From contig NZ_JAJAWH010000020.1 of the NCBI RefSeq assembly GCF_020531965.1, forward strand, positions 30,657 to 94,656: a DNA stretch of 64,000 nucleotides, written 5' to 3'. A program made the position numbers and the translations under genes. The stretch is from Pseudorhizobium xiangyangii. Its GTDB lineage: Bacteria > Pseudomonadota > Alphaproteobacteria > Rhizobiales > Rhizobiaceae. Every line of letters begins with the position of its first letter. The stretch's first letter is position 1. Positions 45,399-61,326 of this stretch are shown here, in pieces. The notes below the pieces were generated by a model. That model had not been told where the DNA came from, ran no database searches, and saw only the letters and a program-made list of their open reading frames with translations.

Positions 45399-46640
45399 TC
45401 AAACCACCACGTTCAGCGCTTTCTCCCGCTCCAGATATTCGCGCTGCTTTTCGACGATGTAGTCGCGCAGGATGGGGGCGGCATCGCGCTTGCGCGACAT
45501 CTGCATGTGGAAGACGAGCTGACTACCGGTGCGGAACATCATCTCGGCGCTGATCAGGTAGAATTCCCACATGCGGGCGAAGCGCTCGTCATATAGGGCG
45601 ATCACCTTGTCGCGGTTCTTCTCGAACCGCTCCGCCCAGTGCGACAGCGTCGTCGCGTAGTGGATGCGCAGGAATTCCAGGTCCATGACCCACAGGCTGT
45701 TGCGCTCGACCGATTCGAAGACTTCCGACAGCGCGGGCGAGTAGGCGCCCGGGAAGATGTACTTCCGGAGCCAGGGGCTTGCCATTCCAGGCGGGCTCAT
45801 GTGGCCGATCGAGTGAAGCACGGCGATGCCGTCGTCCGGCATCATCTGGTTCAGGTGCGAGAAGAATTCGTCGTAGTGATGTACGCCGACATGCTCGAAC
45901 ATGCCGACCGAAACGATACGGTCGAACCTGTCGTCCAGGTCACGGTAGTCGCGCAGTTCGAACTTCACCCGGTCGGACAGTCCCGCCTTCTGCGCGCGCT
46001 CCGAGGCCAGCTTCTGCTGCTCCTTCGACAGGGTCACACCGGTTACCTGGACGTTTTCGATTGCTGCGAGATAGAGCGCCAGATCGCCCCAGCCGGAGCC
46101 GATGTCCAGCACCTTCATTCGGTCTTTCAGGCACAGTTTCGCCGCAAGCAGCCTCAGCTTGTTTCGCTGCGCCTCTTCCAGCGTCTCTGCCGGATCGCGG
46201 AAATACGCGCAGGAGTAGAGCATGTTGTCGTCGAGGAAGAGCTTGTAGAAGTCGTTGCCGAGATCGTAGTGGTGGGCGACGTTCTGCTGCGCCTCGCCCT
46301 TCTGGTTCGACTGCTGGCGCTTGCGGAAGCGCATCTTGATGGCGCGCAGCGCCTTCTGCAGCGGATATGACCCGAGCGACAGGCGATTGACCGAGAACAG
46401 CGTCAGGAAGTCGCGAAGCGTCGAGCCGTCCTCGAAGCTCATCGTGCCGTCGGTATAGGCCTCGCCGGCCGCAAGCTCCGGATTGAACACCAGCGTGCGG
46501 TACAGGCGCTTGTCCGTCAGCCGCATCGTCACTTCCGGACCGGGTGAACCGGAGAAGATGTGGCTATTGCCTTCGGCGTCGATCACCGTCAGGCGGCCCT
46601 TCCTGATGAAGGACTTCATCATGTGCGAAAGCGGAAACAT
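45399..46640 (-). CDS. cfa: Cyclopropane-fatty-acyl-phospholipid synthase
   Basis: This 413-residue AdoMet enzyme adds a methylene bridge to unsaturated lipid chains in the membrane. The AdoMet site is VLDIGSGWGDLALYLA, and the catalytic region has SVGMFEHVGVHHYDEFF. An N-terminal lipid-binding part precedes it (about 1-100). ATG 46640 has gagagg ahead of it and was preferred over the ATG four codons upstream. The length fits the family (about 380-420). Confidence 0.93.
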   Translation of the reverse strand: MFPLSHMMKSFIRKGRLTVIDAEGNSHIFSGSPGPEVTMRLTDKRLYRTLVFNPELAAGEAYTDGTMSFEDGSTLRDFLTLFSVNRLSLGSYPLQKALRAIKMRFRKRQQSNQKGEAQQNVAHHYDLGNDFYKLFLDDNMLYSCAYFRDPAETLEEAQRNKLRLLAAKLCLKDRMKVLDIGSGWGDLALYLAAIENVQVTGVTLSKEQQKLASERAQKAGLSDRVKFELRDYRDLDDRFDRIVSVGMFEHVGVHHYDEFFSHLNQMMPDDGIAVLHSIGHMSPPGMASPWLRKYIFPGAYSPALSEVFESVERNSLWVMDLEFLRIHYATTLSHWAERFEKNRDKVIALYDERFARMWEFYLISAEMMFRTGSQLVFHMQMSRKRDAAPILRDYIVEKQREYLEREKALNVVV

Positions 46641-46709
46641 CAGACCTCTCAAATCGAATGGGAACGACAGGGGGATGCGTATGCTGATGCGTATGGCGGC
46701 CGATTGGCC

Positions 46710-47198
46710 CTAGACGTGTTCCGGCCGGTCCTTGGGATCGAATTGCACGATGGTGATCCAGTTGGCGGTGAGCGCCGGCTTCTTCTCGTTCTCGATTTCG
46801 ACCGACACTTCATAGGTGGTCATCAGCATTCCGGCGCCGCGGAACCGGGAGTCCGCCAGCTTGAAATGGCCGCGGACGCGGGTGCCGCACTTGACTGGTG
46901 ACATGAAGCGGACCTTGTCGAAACCGTAATTCAGCCCCATGGTCTGTTCGCGGATCTTCGGCAGGCAGTCGAAGTTCATGGCGGAAAGCAGCGCAAGCGT
47001 CAGGAAGCCATGGGCGATCGTTCCGCCGAACGGGCTTTCCGCGGCTGCTCGCTCGGGGTCGACGTGGATGAACTGATGATCGAGGGTGGCGTCAGCGAAT
47101 TTGTCGATCATCGACTGATCGACGACGATCCATTCGGATACACCGAGGACCTCTCCGACCAGGCCGGGCACGTCTGCTAGCGAAATGTCGCGCGGCAT
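46710..47198 (-). CDS. MaoC family dehydratase
   Basis: This 162-residue protein has a hot-dog fold with the hydratase-2 motif DATLDHQFIHVDPERA, where the aspartate and histidine act on enoyl-CoA, and GGTIAHGFLTLALLS. It probably hydrates short or medium enoyl-CoA or acyl-ACP. It sits 82 bases downstream of glgX on the same strand, but the functions do not obviously join. Confidence 0.9.
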   Translation of the reverse strand: MPRDISLADVPGLVGEVLGVSEWIVVDQSMIDKFADATLDHQFIHVDPERAAAESPFGGTIAHGFLTLALLSAMNFDCLPKIREQTMGLNYGFDKVRFMSPVKCGTRVRGHFKLADSRFRGAGMLMTTYEVSVEIENEKKPALTANWITIVQFDPKDRPEHV

Positions 47199-47280
47199 CT
47201 TCCCTCACTCATTCGAGTCCCCCCATTCAGGCAATTTACAGAGTTTATGCGCCTTGGATAGCCGGCGTTTGAAACCGGGG

Positions 47281-49236
47281 TCAATCCTCAAGGCAGAAGG
47301 TCACGGAACGGGGAGGTGCAGTTCCGTTCCATGGGCTGTCGTCGTTCAATGCACGCCAGCCGTTACCGGGTACGGCGAATGGGATAGGCTTGCGGCTGCG
47401 GTTGAAGATGATTGCCAGCCGAACCTGCGCGCCGCTTTGCCGGTCCGTCGTTTTCATGGTCACCGCCAGCCCCAATGCGTCGGGCTGTTGCCAGTCTTCC
47501 TGCGCCATCGGCTCGCCTGAGGCGTTCACCCAATCGATGTCGTCGCCCGCGTCGGTGAAGAAGCCATATTCGGAAAAGACGGAGAACCGCTTGCGCAACG
47601 CAGACAGCATCGCGGCGTGATCGACGAGGTTCTGATCGAGCCCTGCCCAGTCGACCCAGGTGATCTCGTTGTCCTGGCAGTAGGCATTGTTGTTGCCCTG
47701 CTGGCTGCGGCCGCCCTCGTCGCCGGCGGTCAGCATGATCGCGCCGCGGGTGGCGAAGAGCGTGGACAGCAGAGCCATGACATCGGTGCGGCGGACGTCG
47801 AGGATCGCGGCATCCTCGGTCTCGCCTTCCGTGCCGTTGTTCCAGGAGAAGTTGTCGTGGTGGCCGTCGCGGTTTTCCTCGCCGTTGGCGTGGTTGTGAC
47901 GCTCCTCGTAGGAGACAACGTCCATCAGCGTGAGGCCGTCGTGGGCAGCCAGAAAATTGACGCTGCGCGTGTGGTGATGGCCGTGCCTTGCGAAGATGTC
48001 GGAGGAGCCCGCAAGCCGCGTGGCCAGGTCGCCCATCGTCCAGCGGTCGCCGCGCCAGAAGCGGCGGATGTCGTCGCGGGCGCGGTCGTTCCACTCCAGG
48101 AAGGGGGAGGGAAAATTGCCGACCTGATAGCCGCCGGGACCGATGTCCCACGGCTCGGCGATCAGGATGCGGTCGGAGAGTACGGGGTCTTCGACGATTG
48201 CCCGCAGCGTTTCGCTTTCCGTGGAAAAGCCGTGCTGGTCACGTCCCAGGATGGGGGCGAGGTCGAAGCGGAAGCCGTCAATGCCGGCATGAGCCACGAA
48301 ATGGCGCAGGCTGTCGACGATGAGGCGTCGGATGAAGGGATGGTCGCAGGCGACGGTGTTGCCGGTGCCGGTATCGTTGACCAGCGTTCCCGGTTGCCCC
48401 TCCAGGTGGCGGAAGCACGCGAGATTGTTGAGCCCGCGGAGCGAAAGCGTCGGACCGGCGCGGTCGCTTTCGCCCGTATGGTTGAAAACGAGGTCGAGGA
48501 TGACGCCGATACCCGCCTGATGCAACGTCGCCACCGTATCGCGCAGTTCCGCCACCCCGCCCGGAACCAAGCGCGGATCGAGCGCCATGAAGCCGACCGG
48601 ATTATAGCCCCAGCTGTTGGTGAGACCGAGCGGGGCCAAATGCCGCTCGTCGATCCAGGCGGTGATCGGCATCAGTTCCACCGCGTCCACGCCGATGCGT
48701 TTCAGGTGAGCGATGACCGAGGGATGGGCAAGGGCCGCGACCGTGCCGCGCTGGTCTTCCGGAACGTCGGGATGCAGCTTGGTGAAGGCACGAACGGCGA
48801 TTTCATAGATCAGACCGCCGGTGGGGAAGCGCGGCTTTTCGACGGTTACCTCGCGGTGCCGGGCCACGATCGCCTTCGGCATCAACGAGGCGGTGTCGTG
48901 TCCGAAATGGGCGAGCCTGGAATTGTAGGTAAATGGCTGGTCGATCTCGGTGGCATAGGGATCGAGCAGCAGCTTCGACGGGTCGAACCACAGGCCGCGA
49001 TCGGGAGCGTGGGTGCCAAAAGCGCGGTAGCCATAGCGGGTGCCTTCACGCACCTTCCGAACCGAGAGGCGGTGAACGTGATCGTCGCCCCGTTGCATCG
49101 GAAGCCGTTCGACCTCCCGCTCTCCATGCTGGTCGAAGAGGGAGAGCTGCAGTTTTTCGGCATTCTCCGACCAGACGGCAAAGTCGGCGCCGTCTGCGGT
49201 CAGTGTCACGCCGAGTTTGGGGGTGGTCGAATTCAT
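47281..49236 (-). CDS. glgX: Glycogen debranching enzyme GlgX
   Basis: This 651-residue GH13 enzyme cuts alpha-1,6 side chains left by GlgP. An N-terminal CBM48 starts VTLTADGADFAVWSENA. The nucleophile is in IDGFRFDLAP, the acid/base in LIAEPWDIGPGGYQ, and AAHDGLTLMD holds the transition-state histidine. The frame is open 86 codons further, through the repeat element, but ATG 49236 has gaggagg ahead of it and fits the family start. It is last in the glg cluster, separated from pgm by a repeat. Confidence 0.95.
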   Translation of the reverse strand: MNSTTPKLGVTLTADGADFAVWSENAEKLQLSLFDQHGEREVERLPMQRGDDHVHRLSVRKVREGTRYGYRAFGTHAPDRGLWFDPSKLLLDPYATEIDQPFTYNSRLAHFGHDTASLMPKAIVARHREVTVEKPRFPTGGLIYEIAVRAFTKLHPDVPEDQRGTVAALAHPSVIAHLKRIGVDAVELMPITAWIDERHLAPLGLTNSWGYNPVGFMALDPRLVPGGVAELRDTVATLHQAGIGVILDLVFNHTGESDRAGPTLSLRGLNNLACFRHLEGQPGTLVNDTGTGNTVACDHPFIRRLIVDSLRHFVAHAGIDGFRFDLAPILGRDQHGFSTESETLRAIVEDPVLSDRILIAEPWDIGPGGYQVGNFPSPFLEWNDRARDDIRRFWRGDRWTMGDLATRLAGSSDIFARHGHHHTRSVNFLAAHDGLTLMDVVSYEERHNHANGEENRDGHHDNFSWNNGTEGETEDAAILDVRRTDVMALLSTLFATRGAIMLTAGDEGGRSQQGNNNAYCQDNEITWVDWAGLDQNLVDHAAMLSALRKRFSVFSEYGFFTDAGDDIDWVNASGEPMAQEDWQQPDALGLAVTMKTTDRQSGAQVRLAIIFNRSRKPIPFAVPGNGWRALNDDSPWNGTAPPRSVTFCLED

Positions 49237-49300
49237 TCGAGAATGTAGCCTCCTCGAAACAGTTCGCTCTTTGTCGCCGCAAGGTTGGTCACCTGTGAAG

Positions 49301-49432
49301 AGACCCCCTCTGGCCTGCCGGCCACCTCCCCCAGAAGGGGGGAGAGACCCGTGGCGCCTGCCTGCCTCAATGGGCCTGGACGGAAGCGCCGGGTTAAACT
49401 CTCCCCCTTGTGGGGAGGGTTGGGAGGGGTCT
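49301..49432. repeat. RIME-like palindromic intergenic repeat, copy 2
   Basis: This is the second copy of the element at 17599-17731, with the same orientation. Its ends are inverted repeats (about AGACCCCCTC at 49301-49310 and GAGGGGTCT at 49424-49432). It occupies the pgm-glgX gap within the glg operon. Confidence 0.88.
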
Positions 49433-49517
49433 TGATCCAATCGCACGGTTCTCGGCGAACGGATGCCAAGGAGGTCAGTGAGAGGATAAGACATCCGCAG
49501 CCTTCCGTTGATGGAGG

Positions 49518-52590
<3,073 letters not shown>

Positions 52591-52598
52591 AAATTGCT

Positions 52599-53861
52599 TC
52601 ACATATCCAGCTTGTCGATCATGGGCTGCGTAATGAGGCAGATGCCGCTTTCGGTGCGCCGGAAGCGCTTCGCGTCGAGAACGGGATCCTCTCCGACCAC
52701 AAGCCCTTCCGGGATGGTCACGTTGGAATCGATTACGACATTGCTAAGCTGGGCACGCCGGCCGATGCGCACGTTCGGAAGCACCACGGCATCCTCCAGC
52801 CGCGAATAGGAATTTGCGCGGACGCCGGTGAACAGCAGGCTGCGGTTGAGCGTCGAGCCCGAGATAATGCAGTCGCCGGACACGACGGAGGAGGTGGCGG
52901 AGCCTCGGCGGTCGTCGTCGTCGTGGACGAACTTGGCTGGCGGGCTGATTTCCGCATAGGTCCAGATTGGCCAGGATTTGTCGTAGATATCGAGTTCGGG
53001 CATGACCGCCGTCAGGTCGATATTCGCCTGCCAATAGGCCTCGATCGTGCCGACGTCGCGCCAGTAGGCCTCCTTTTCGAAGTCCGAGCGGATGCAGGAA
53101 TCGGCGAAGCGATGGGCGACCGCCTTACCGTGCTCAACGATACAGGGGATGATGTCCTTGCCGAAGTCGCGGCTTGAGCCGGGCGTGTCCGCATCACGGC
53201 GCAATGCCTCGATCAGGAATTTCGTATGGAAGACATAGATGCCCATCGAGGCAAGCGCGAAATCGGGATTGCCGGGAATGCACGGCGGGTCGTCCGGCTT
53301 CTCGACGAAATCGATGATGCGGTCCTTTTCGTCGACATGCATGACGCCGAAGCCGGTGGCTTCCATGCGCGGCACTTCGAGGCAGCCCACCGTGACATCG
53401 GCGCCGGAATCCACATGCTGCTGGAGCATGTATTCGTAGTCCATCTTGTAGATGTGGTCGCCCGCGAGGATGACCATGTATTCGGGCGCGTAGGCCTCGA
53501 TGATGTCGATGTTCTGGTAGACGGCGTCGGCCGTGCCCTCATACCACTGCGTCTCGGAGACGCGCTGCGAGGCGGGCAGGATGTCGAAGCTCTCGTTCCG
53601 TTCCGGGCGCAGGAAGCCCCAGCCGCGCTGCATGTGGCGGATCAGCGAATGGGCCTTGTACTGGGTGGCGACGCCGATGCGGCGGATGCCGGAGTTCAGC
53701 GCATTGGACAGCGCAAAGTCGATGATGCGCGCTTTGCCGCCAAAGTAGACGGCCGGCTTTGCGCGGCGGTCTGTCAGTTCCTTCAGGCGGCTTCCACGGC
53801 CACCGGCAAGCACGTATGCCATGGCATCACGTGCCAGGGGCTGGTATCTCTTCTCTGGCAT
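52599..53861 (-). CDS. glgC: Glucose-1-phosphate adenylyltransferase (ADP-glucose pyrophosphorylase)
   Basis: This 420-residue enzyme makes ADP-glucose, the committed step of glycogen synthesis. It has the nucleotidyl loop [19 protein letters not shown], the VTVGCLEVP stretch, and a C-terminal left-handed beta helix (about 300-420) for allosteric control. The rhizobial enzymes respond to fructose 6-phosphate and pyruvate. It lies 13 bases after glgB. Confidence 0.96.
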   Translation of the reverse strand: MPEKRYQPLARDAMAYVLAGGRGSRLKELTDRRAKPAVYFGGKARIIDFALSNALNSGIRRIGVATQYKAHSLIRHMQRGWGFLRPERNESFDILPASQRVSETQWYEGTADAVYQNIDIIEAYAPEYMVILAGDHIYKMDYEYMLQQHVDSGADVTVGCLEVPRMEATGFGVMHVDEKDRIIDFVEKPDDPPCIPGNPDFALASMGIYVFHTKFLIEALRRDADTPGSSRDFGKDIIPCIVEHGKAVAHRFADSCIRSDFEKEAYWRDVGTIEAYWQANIDLTAVMPELDIYDKSWPIWTYAEISPPAKFVHDDDDRRGSATSSVVSGDCIISGSTLNRSLLFTGVRANSYSRLEDAVVLPNVRIGRRAQLSNVVIDSNVTIPEGLVVGEDPVLDAKRFRRTESGICLITQPMIDKLDM

Positions 53862-53874
53862 CTGTCCCTCCCTC

Positions 53875-56084
<2,210 letters not shown>

Positions 56085-56085
<1 letters not shown>

Positions 56086-58547
56086 CAGGCTCTCCAGATT
56101 TCCGAGGCGTATTGGCGAATAGTTCTATCGGAGGAGAACCATCCCATTCGGGCGGTGTTGAGAATCGTCTTGGAGTACCAGGATTTAGGGTCTGCCCATA
56201 TTTGGTCAACTGTGCGCTGGGCTGATGCGTATGCGTCGAAGTCGGCAGCGACCATGAACCAGTCGTGGTTGTAGATCCCGTCGATCAGCCCGGTGAAGCG
56301 CGACCGGTCATCCGGCGAGAAGACGCCGGTGGCGATGGCGTCCAATGCCTGCGCCAGCTCGCGGGATTTCTCGATGAAGGCACGCGGCTCGTGACCTTCC
56401 GCCCGGACCTTGGCGACCTCGTCGGCCTTGAGGCCGAAGATGACGATATTGTCCTCGCCGACATGGTCATGCATCTCGACATTGGCGCCGTCGAGTGTGC
56501 CGATGGTGAGTGCTCCGTTCAGCGCGAACTTCATGTTGCCGGTGCCCGACGCTTCCATCCCGGCTGTCGAGATCTGCTCCGACAGGTCGGCGGCGGGAAC
56601 CATGATCTCGGCGAGCGAGACGTTGTAGTTCGGAATGAAGACGACCTTCAGGAGGCCGCGCACGGCCGGATCGTTGTTGATGACGCGGGCGACGTCGTTC
56701 GCCAGTTTGATGATGAGCTTGGCGTTGTGGTAGCTCGGCGCCGCCTTGCCGGCGAAGAGTTTCACGCGCGGGACCCAGTCGAGTTCCGGGTGCGAGCGGA
56801 TCTGGTCATAAAGAGCGACGGCTTCGATGATGTTGAGCAGTTGCCGCTTGTATTCGTGAATGCGCTTGATCTGGATGTCGAACATCGCAGACGGGTCGAG
56901 GCGCACGCCCATGCGGCTTCCCACGAGGTTGGCGAGTTGCTCCTTGTTGGTCCGCTTCACCTGCGCGAACTTCTCCCGGAAGCTCTTGTCGTTGGCGAAC
57001 TTGTCGAGGTCACGCAACGCCTCGGTGTCGTCCAGGAACTTGTCGCCGATCGCGTCCTTTATCAGCGAGGTCAGGCCGGGGTTGCACTGCATCAGCCAGC
57101 GGCGCGGCGTGATGCCGTTCGTTTTGTTGTTGATGCGGGTTGGATAGAGCGTGTGGAGGTCGGAAAAGACGGTGACCTTCATCAGGTCCGTGTGCAGCGC
57201 CGAGACGCCGTTGATCGAATGGGAGCCGACAAAGGCGAGGTTGCCCATGCGCACGCGCCGGTCGCCGCCCTCGTCGATGAGCGAGATCGAGCGGATCTGG
57301 GTGTCGCTGAACCGTTTTTCCTTGCGGGCCTCCAGCAGGATCTTGGCATTGATGGCATAGACGAGCTGCATGTGACGGGGAAGGAGGCGCTCGAAGAGCG
57401 GCACCGGCCAGCTTTCCAGCGCTTCCGGCAGGAGCGTGTGGTTCGTATAGGAAAACGTGCCGCGGGTTATCTCCCAGGCTTCATCGAACCCGATGTCGTG
57501 GATGTCCACCAGAAGGCGCATCAGCTCCCCGATGGAGATCGCCGGGTGGGTATCGTTCAGCTGGATGGCAACCTTGTCCGGCAGGTTGGAGAAGTCCGGA
57601 TATTGCTGCAGATGGCGGCGCAGGATGTCCTGCAGAGAGGCCGAGGAGAAGAAATATTCCTGCCGCAGGCGCAGTTCCTGGCCGGCGGCCGTCGCATCCG
57701 CGGGATAGAGAACACGGGTCAGGGATTCGGCCTTGTTGCTTTCGCGCAGTGCGCCGATGTGGTCGCCCGCGTTGAATGCATCCAGCAGAATAGGGTCGAT
57801 CGGTTGAGCCGACCAGAGGCGCAGCGTGTTGACGCGCTGGGCCCGCCAGCCGACGACCGGGGTGTCGTAGGCCATGGCGATCACGCGCTCTGCCGGTTTC
57901 CAGACGTAGCGCGGGGGTTCGTCGTAGCCGCCTATCGTCTCCACCGATCCGCCGAAGCCGATCTCGTAGGAGCTTTCGCGGCGCTCGAATTCCCAGGGGT
58001 TGCCGTGGGCGAGCCAGGTTTCCGGCAGTTCCACCTGCCAGCCATCGGCCATCTGCTGGCGGAAGAGGCCGTGGACATAGCGGATGCCATAGCCATAGGC
58101 GGGGATATCGACGGTTGCCATGCTCTCCATGAAGCAGGCGGCGAGGCGGCCGAGACCGCCGTTGCCGAGGGCTGCATCGGGCTCGAGGCCGGCAATCACG
58201 TCGATGTCGACGCCGAGGGAGGCGAGAGCGTCGCGCAGTTCGCTCATCACTCCGAGATTGGAGACGGCGTCGCGCATCAGGCGGCCGATCAGGAACTCCA
58301 GCGAGAGGTAGTAGACGCGCTTGTCGCCGGTGCGATAGACGCTGCGCGTCGATTCCATCCACTTGTCGATGATGCGGTCGCGCACCACGAGGATGGCGGC
58401 TGTCAGCCAATCGTGCGGCTTTGCAACCTTTGCATCCTTGCCGATGCGATAGGTGAGGCGTTCGATGATTTCCTCGGCGAGGATTTCGGGTCGATTGCTG
58501 CGCGGCGTGGGCTGGGGAAGTTCAACGGCGGGTAGGCTGTCGTTCAT
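56085..58547 (-). CDS. glgP: Glycogen/starch/alpha-glucan phosphorylase
   Basis: This 820-residue GT35 enzyme releases glucose 1-phosphate from glycogen ends. The PLP lysine is in EASGTGNMKFALNGALTIG. The N-terminal ALGNGGLGRLAACFMES and the central IHEYKRQLLNI are classic. It is first in the cluster glgP-glgB-glgC-glgA-pgm-glgX. The frame is open 73 codons upstream but ATG 58547 matches family length and start. About 200 bases upstream hold the promoter. Confidence 0.96.
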
Positions 58548-58724
58548 GTGCTTGCCAACTTTCTGGTGGAGCAGGTTGGGAGAGCCTGCAGGGCCATCAG
58601 TCACGATTTGCTCCGGGCACTTTATGCACCGATGGGCGGTGCTGGCAATAAATCGATCGAGGCGGCAGAAAAAAGGCGCGGGTGATGATTGCCCGCAGGC
58701 GGCAGGCTGGGCGCCGGGAAGGAA

Positions 58725-58758
58725 CAAAAACCCGCCTGCAGGTGAAGCAGGTGGGTTT
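58725..58758 (-). terminator. Terminator of the TadG-like gene
   Basis: A 12-pair stem (58728-58739 with 58747-58758, one wobble) is followed on the minus strand by a T run (complement of 58726-58730). It sits between the TadG-like gene and glgP, and so separates the glg operon from upstream transcription. Confidence 0.85.
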
Positions 58759-58775
58759 CTGGACAATTCGCTTTT

Positions 58776-59972
58776 TTAGTGGGTCAGGCGTGTGGCGGAC
58801 TTGGCCGCCTTTTTGCCGATGGCATCAAACGTCGCGACGAGTTTTGCCATCGTATCTGGCTGAAAGTAGTTCTCACTGCCGCTGGCACAATAGTTGAGCA
58901 GCTTTTTACCGTTGTCAGGAGCCATGAAGGCGACCGAAAAAATGATGATTGCATCCTTCTTTGCATCGTCGCACCAGCCTCGCACCTTTTGGTCTATGGG
59001 CGAATTGAAAGATGAACCATTTCCTGTCATTTCGCCGTCGGTCATAAGGAGGATGTAGCGCTGGAATTCGCCGTTCTTTTCAAGCGTATGAGCACTCGCC
59101 TCCGTATTGTTGCTGCCAACGAGCGCCTTGTATGCGTACTCCATGGCACCGGAGGCGTCAGTCCCACCGGTTGGTTTGTAGGGCAGGCTATCGACATATG
59201 TCTTAACGTGGTCGGTGCCCCATGCCATTGCCTTCGGTGTCTGGGTTTGATCGTTGTAAGAGACTGCGCCCAGGCGAACCAAGTTCTTCTCGGGATCTGC
59301 ATCCGACAGGGACTTGACAAGTGCATGAGAGGCGGCCTGAAGGGCTTCAATCTTGCGAATATAGCAGGGCTTGTTGGAGCCGGTTGGGTTTGACCAGGAG
59401 TTCTTGGTGTAGTTGTCACACGTCCCGGACTTCGTTTCGTTTGTCATGAAAGACATCGACCCTGAGCGGTCCAACGCAAGATACATGGAAAGTGCGGCGC
59501 GTGTTTGTTCCGTTCCGCTCGTCGATGCGCTGTTCACGGCAATGTTCATGGTCTCGTAGCCGAGAACACCCATCAGCGGTGTGAGCGCCATACCGTACGT
59601 GGAGTTCACACCGACATCGTACTTTTTGCTGGTACCGTTGATGGTGGTGGTGACGTTGAAGGCGGTGGAATTTCCGATCTTCTCTGCGGTGTCGTCACCA
59701 AAATAGTTTGCCACCTGACCGATGAAGAACTGCCGTGCTAGCAGCTCGGCCTCTTCGTCGTTGGCGGCCTGGCCATTTGCCATGGCGGTGGATGCGGCAA
59801 GGGATGCTGCATCGGCGGCATCTTGCAACTGCGTCTTCGACATCATCATGTTGGTAACGTCGATCGCGATGCCGCCGGCCCCGAGCATGACCGGAAGCAG
59901 GATTGCCGTCATCATGCCGAAATTACCGGCGCGATCTTTGAGAAGCCGCGAAAAAAACTGCCACGCCACCAT
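58776..59972 (-). CDS. TadE/TadG-like protein with von Willebrand A domain
   Basis: This 398-residue protein begins with a TadE-like segment (RAGNFGMMTAILLPVMLGAGGIAIDVTNMM, the hydrophobic helix and following acidic turn). It is followed by a vWA domain with a metal site in YLALDRSGSMSFM, where D-R-S-G-S is the DxSxS motif, and YILLMTDGEMTGNG. Such proteins are exported with type IVb (Tad) pili, but no tad cluster is present here. It lies alone between the ABC exporter operon and the glg genes. Function beyond cell-surface adhesion or assembly is unknown. Confidence 0.85.
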   Translation of the reverse strand: MVAWQFFSRLLKDRAGNFGMMTAILLPVMLGAGGIAIDVTNMMMSKTQLQDAADAASLAASTAMANGQAANDEEAELLARQFFIGQVANYFGDDTAEKIGNSTAFNVTTTINGTSKKYDVGVNSTYGMALTPLMGVLGYETMNIAVNSASTSGTEQTRAALSMYLALDRSGSMSFMTNETKSGTCDNYTKNSWSNPTGSNKPCYIRKIEALQAASHALVKSLSDADPEKNLVRLGAVSYNDQTQTPKAMAWGTDHVKTYVDSLPYKPTGGTDASGAMEYAYKALVGSNNTEASAHTLEKNGEFQRYILLMTDGEMTGNGSSFNSPIDQKVRGWCDDAKKDAIIIFSVAFMAPDNGKKLLNYCASGSENYFQPDTMAKLVATFDAIGKKAAKSATRLTH

Positions 59973-60183
59973 CGTCCTACCCGTCCATACAGCTGAACCT
60001 CAGCTTAAAATAGCTATGGGTCGTGGATGAACGCTTAAGGCGAATGCTGGCATTTTAGCGATCAGCGGAACGAGTCTCAAAATAGGTCCGCCTGAACGGG
60101 ACGACATTGATCATCGGTGCAATCTTCGGGCTTCAGTAACCATGGGTCACAGTTCGGCTTCCGGTCGAAGCCGTTGGCAAACC

Positions 60184-61326
60184 TCAGTCGAGCGTGCGGC
60201 GGAAGCGGCGGACGGCGATCAGCATCGCGACGAGCGTCAGGAAGCACAGGGCAAGCGTGTCATGGGTCAGGTCACCCATATTTGCCCCCTTCAGCATGAT
60301 GGCGCGCACGACGCGAATATAGTGGGTGAGGGGTAGCGCCTCGCCGATCCATTGCGCCCAGTGCGGCATGCCGGCAAACGGAAACATGAAGCCCGAGAGT
60401 AGGATGTTCGGCAGGAAGAACATCATCGCCATCTGCACCGCCTGCAACTGATTGGAGGCAACCGTCGAGAAGGTGTAGCCGATTGAAAGATTGGCGACGA
60501 CGAAGAGCAGCGTAACGACGACGAGCGACAACGGGTCGCCGAGCACCGGGACGCCGAAGACGAAGAGGCCGGCACCGATGATGATCAGCGCCTGTATCAG
60601 CCCGATGATGACGTAGGGTGCGATCTTGCCGAACATGATCTCCAGCGGCGTGATCGGCATGGACAGCAGGTTTTCCATCGTCCCGCGCTCCACTTCCCGA
60701 GTGACGGCAAGCGCGGTGAAGATCAGCAGCGTCATGGTGAGGATGGTGCCGAGCAGGCCGGGGACGATGTTGAGTGTCGACAGGCCGGCCGGATTGTACC
60801 GGCGGTGCTGGACGATCTCGAACAATGGCGGGTTGGGCTCGGTAAATTCGATCTGACGGTCGTTGGCGAGTGCGGACTGGATGACGCCGGAAAGTGCGCC
60901 GAGTGCGGAACCGGAGGCGACCGGATCGGTCGCGTCCGCCGCGATCAGCAGGGAAGGCGTGTCGCCGCGACGTAGTGCCCGCTCGAAGCCTTCGGGGATC
61001 TCGACGACGAAGAGCACCTCGCCGGATTGCAGCAGCGCATCCATGTCCTCGGAGCGGGTGACGACCGAGCGGATCTCGAAGAAATCTGTGTTCTCCAGTG
61101 CCGCGAGAATGGAGCGACCGACATCGCTGCTTTCCCGCATCAGGACGGCCGTCGGCAGGTTGTGCGGCGTCGTGTTGATCGCGAAGCCGAAGAGCAGGAG
61201 CTGCATCACCGGGATCATGATCATCGTCGCGAGCGTGACGCGGTCGCGGGTCATCTGGATGAATTCCTTGACTGTCATCGCCCAGAAGCGCGCCACGGAG
61301 AAGCTGCTGCCATTCCCGATCGTCAT
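60184..61326 (-). CDS. ABC-2 type transporter permease (YbhR/YhhJ-like)
   Basis: This 380-residue protein has an N-terminal helix, a large extracytoplasmic part (about 50-180) and five helices near the C terminus, with REVERGTMENLLSMPITPLEIM as the cytoplasmic docking loop. It forms the membrane channel of an exporter with the ATPase and HlyD protein upstream. Its start overlaps the ATPase stop (ATGA). E. coli relatives are linked to export of toxic compounds. Confidence 0.9.
   Translation of the reverse strand: MTIGNGSSFSVARFWAMTVKEFIQMTRDRVTLATMIMIPVMQLLLFGFAINTTPHNLPTAVLMRESSDVGRSILAALENTDFFEIRSVVTRSEDMDALLQSGEVLFVVEIPEGFERALRRGDTPSLLIAADATDPVASGSALGALSGVIQSALANDRQIEFTEPNPPLFEIVQHRRYNPAGLSTLNIVPGLLGTILTMTLLIFTALAVTREVERGTMENLLSMPITPLEIMFGKIAPYVIIGLIQALIIIGAGLFVFGVPVLGDPLSLVVVTLLFVVANLSIGYTFSTVASNQLQAVQMAMMFFLPNILLSGFMFPFAGMPHWAQWIGEALPLTHYIRVVRAIMLKGANMGDLTHDTLALCFLTLVAMLIAVRRFRRTLD

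Noticed and set aside
56265-58535. 756-codon open frame on the plus strand antisense to glgP
   Set aside because: glgP is certain by motifs. The antisense frame is open only because of G+C-rich codon bias, and gives no recognisable protein.
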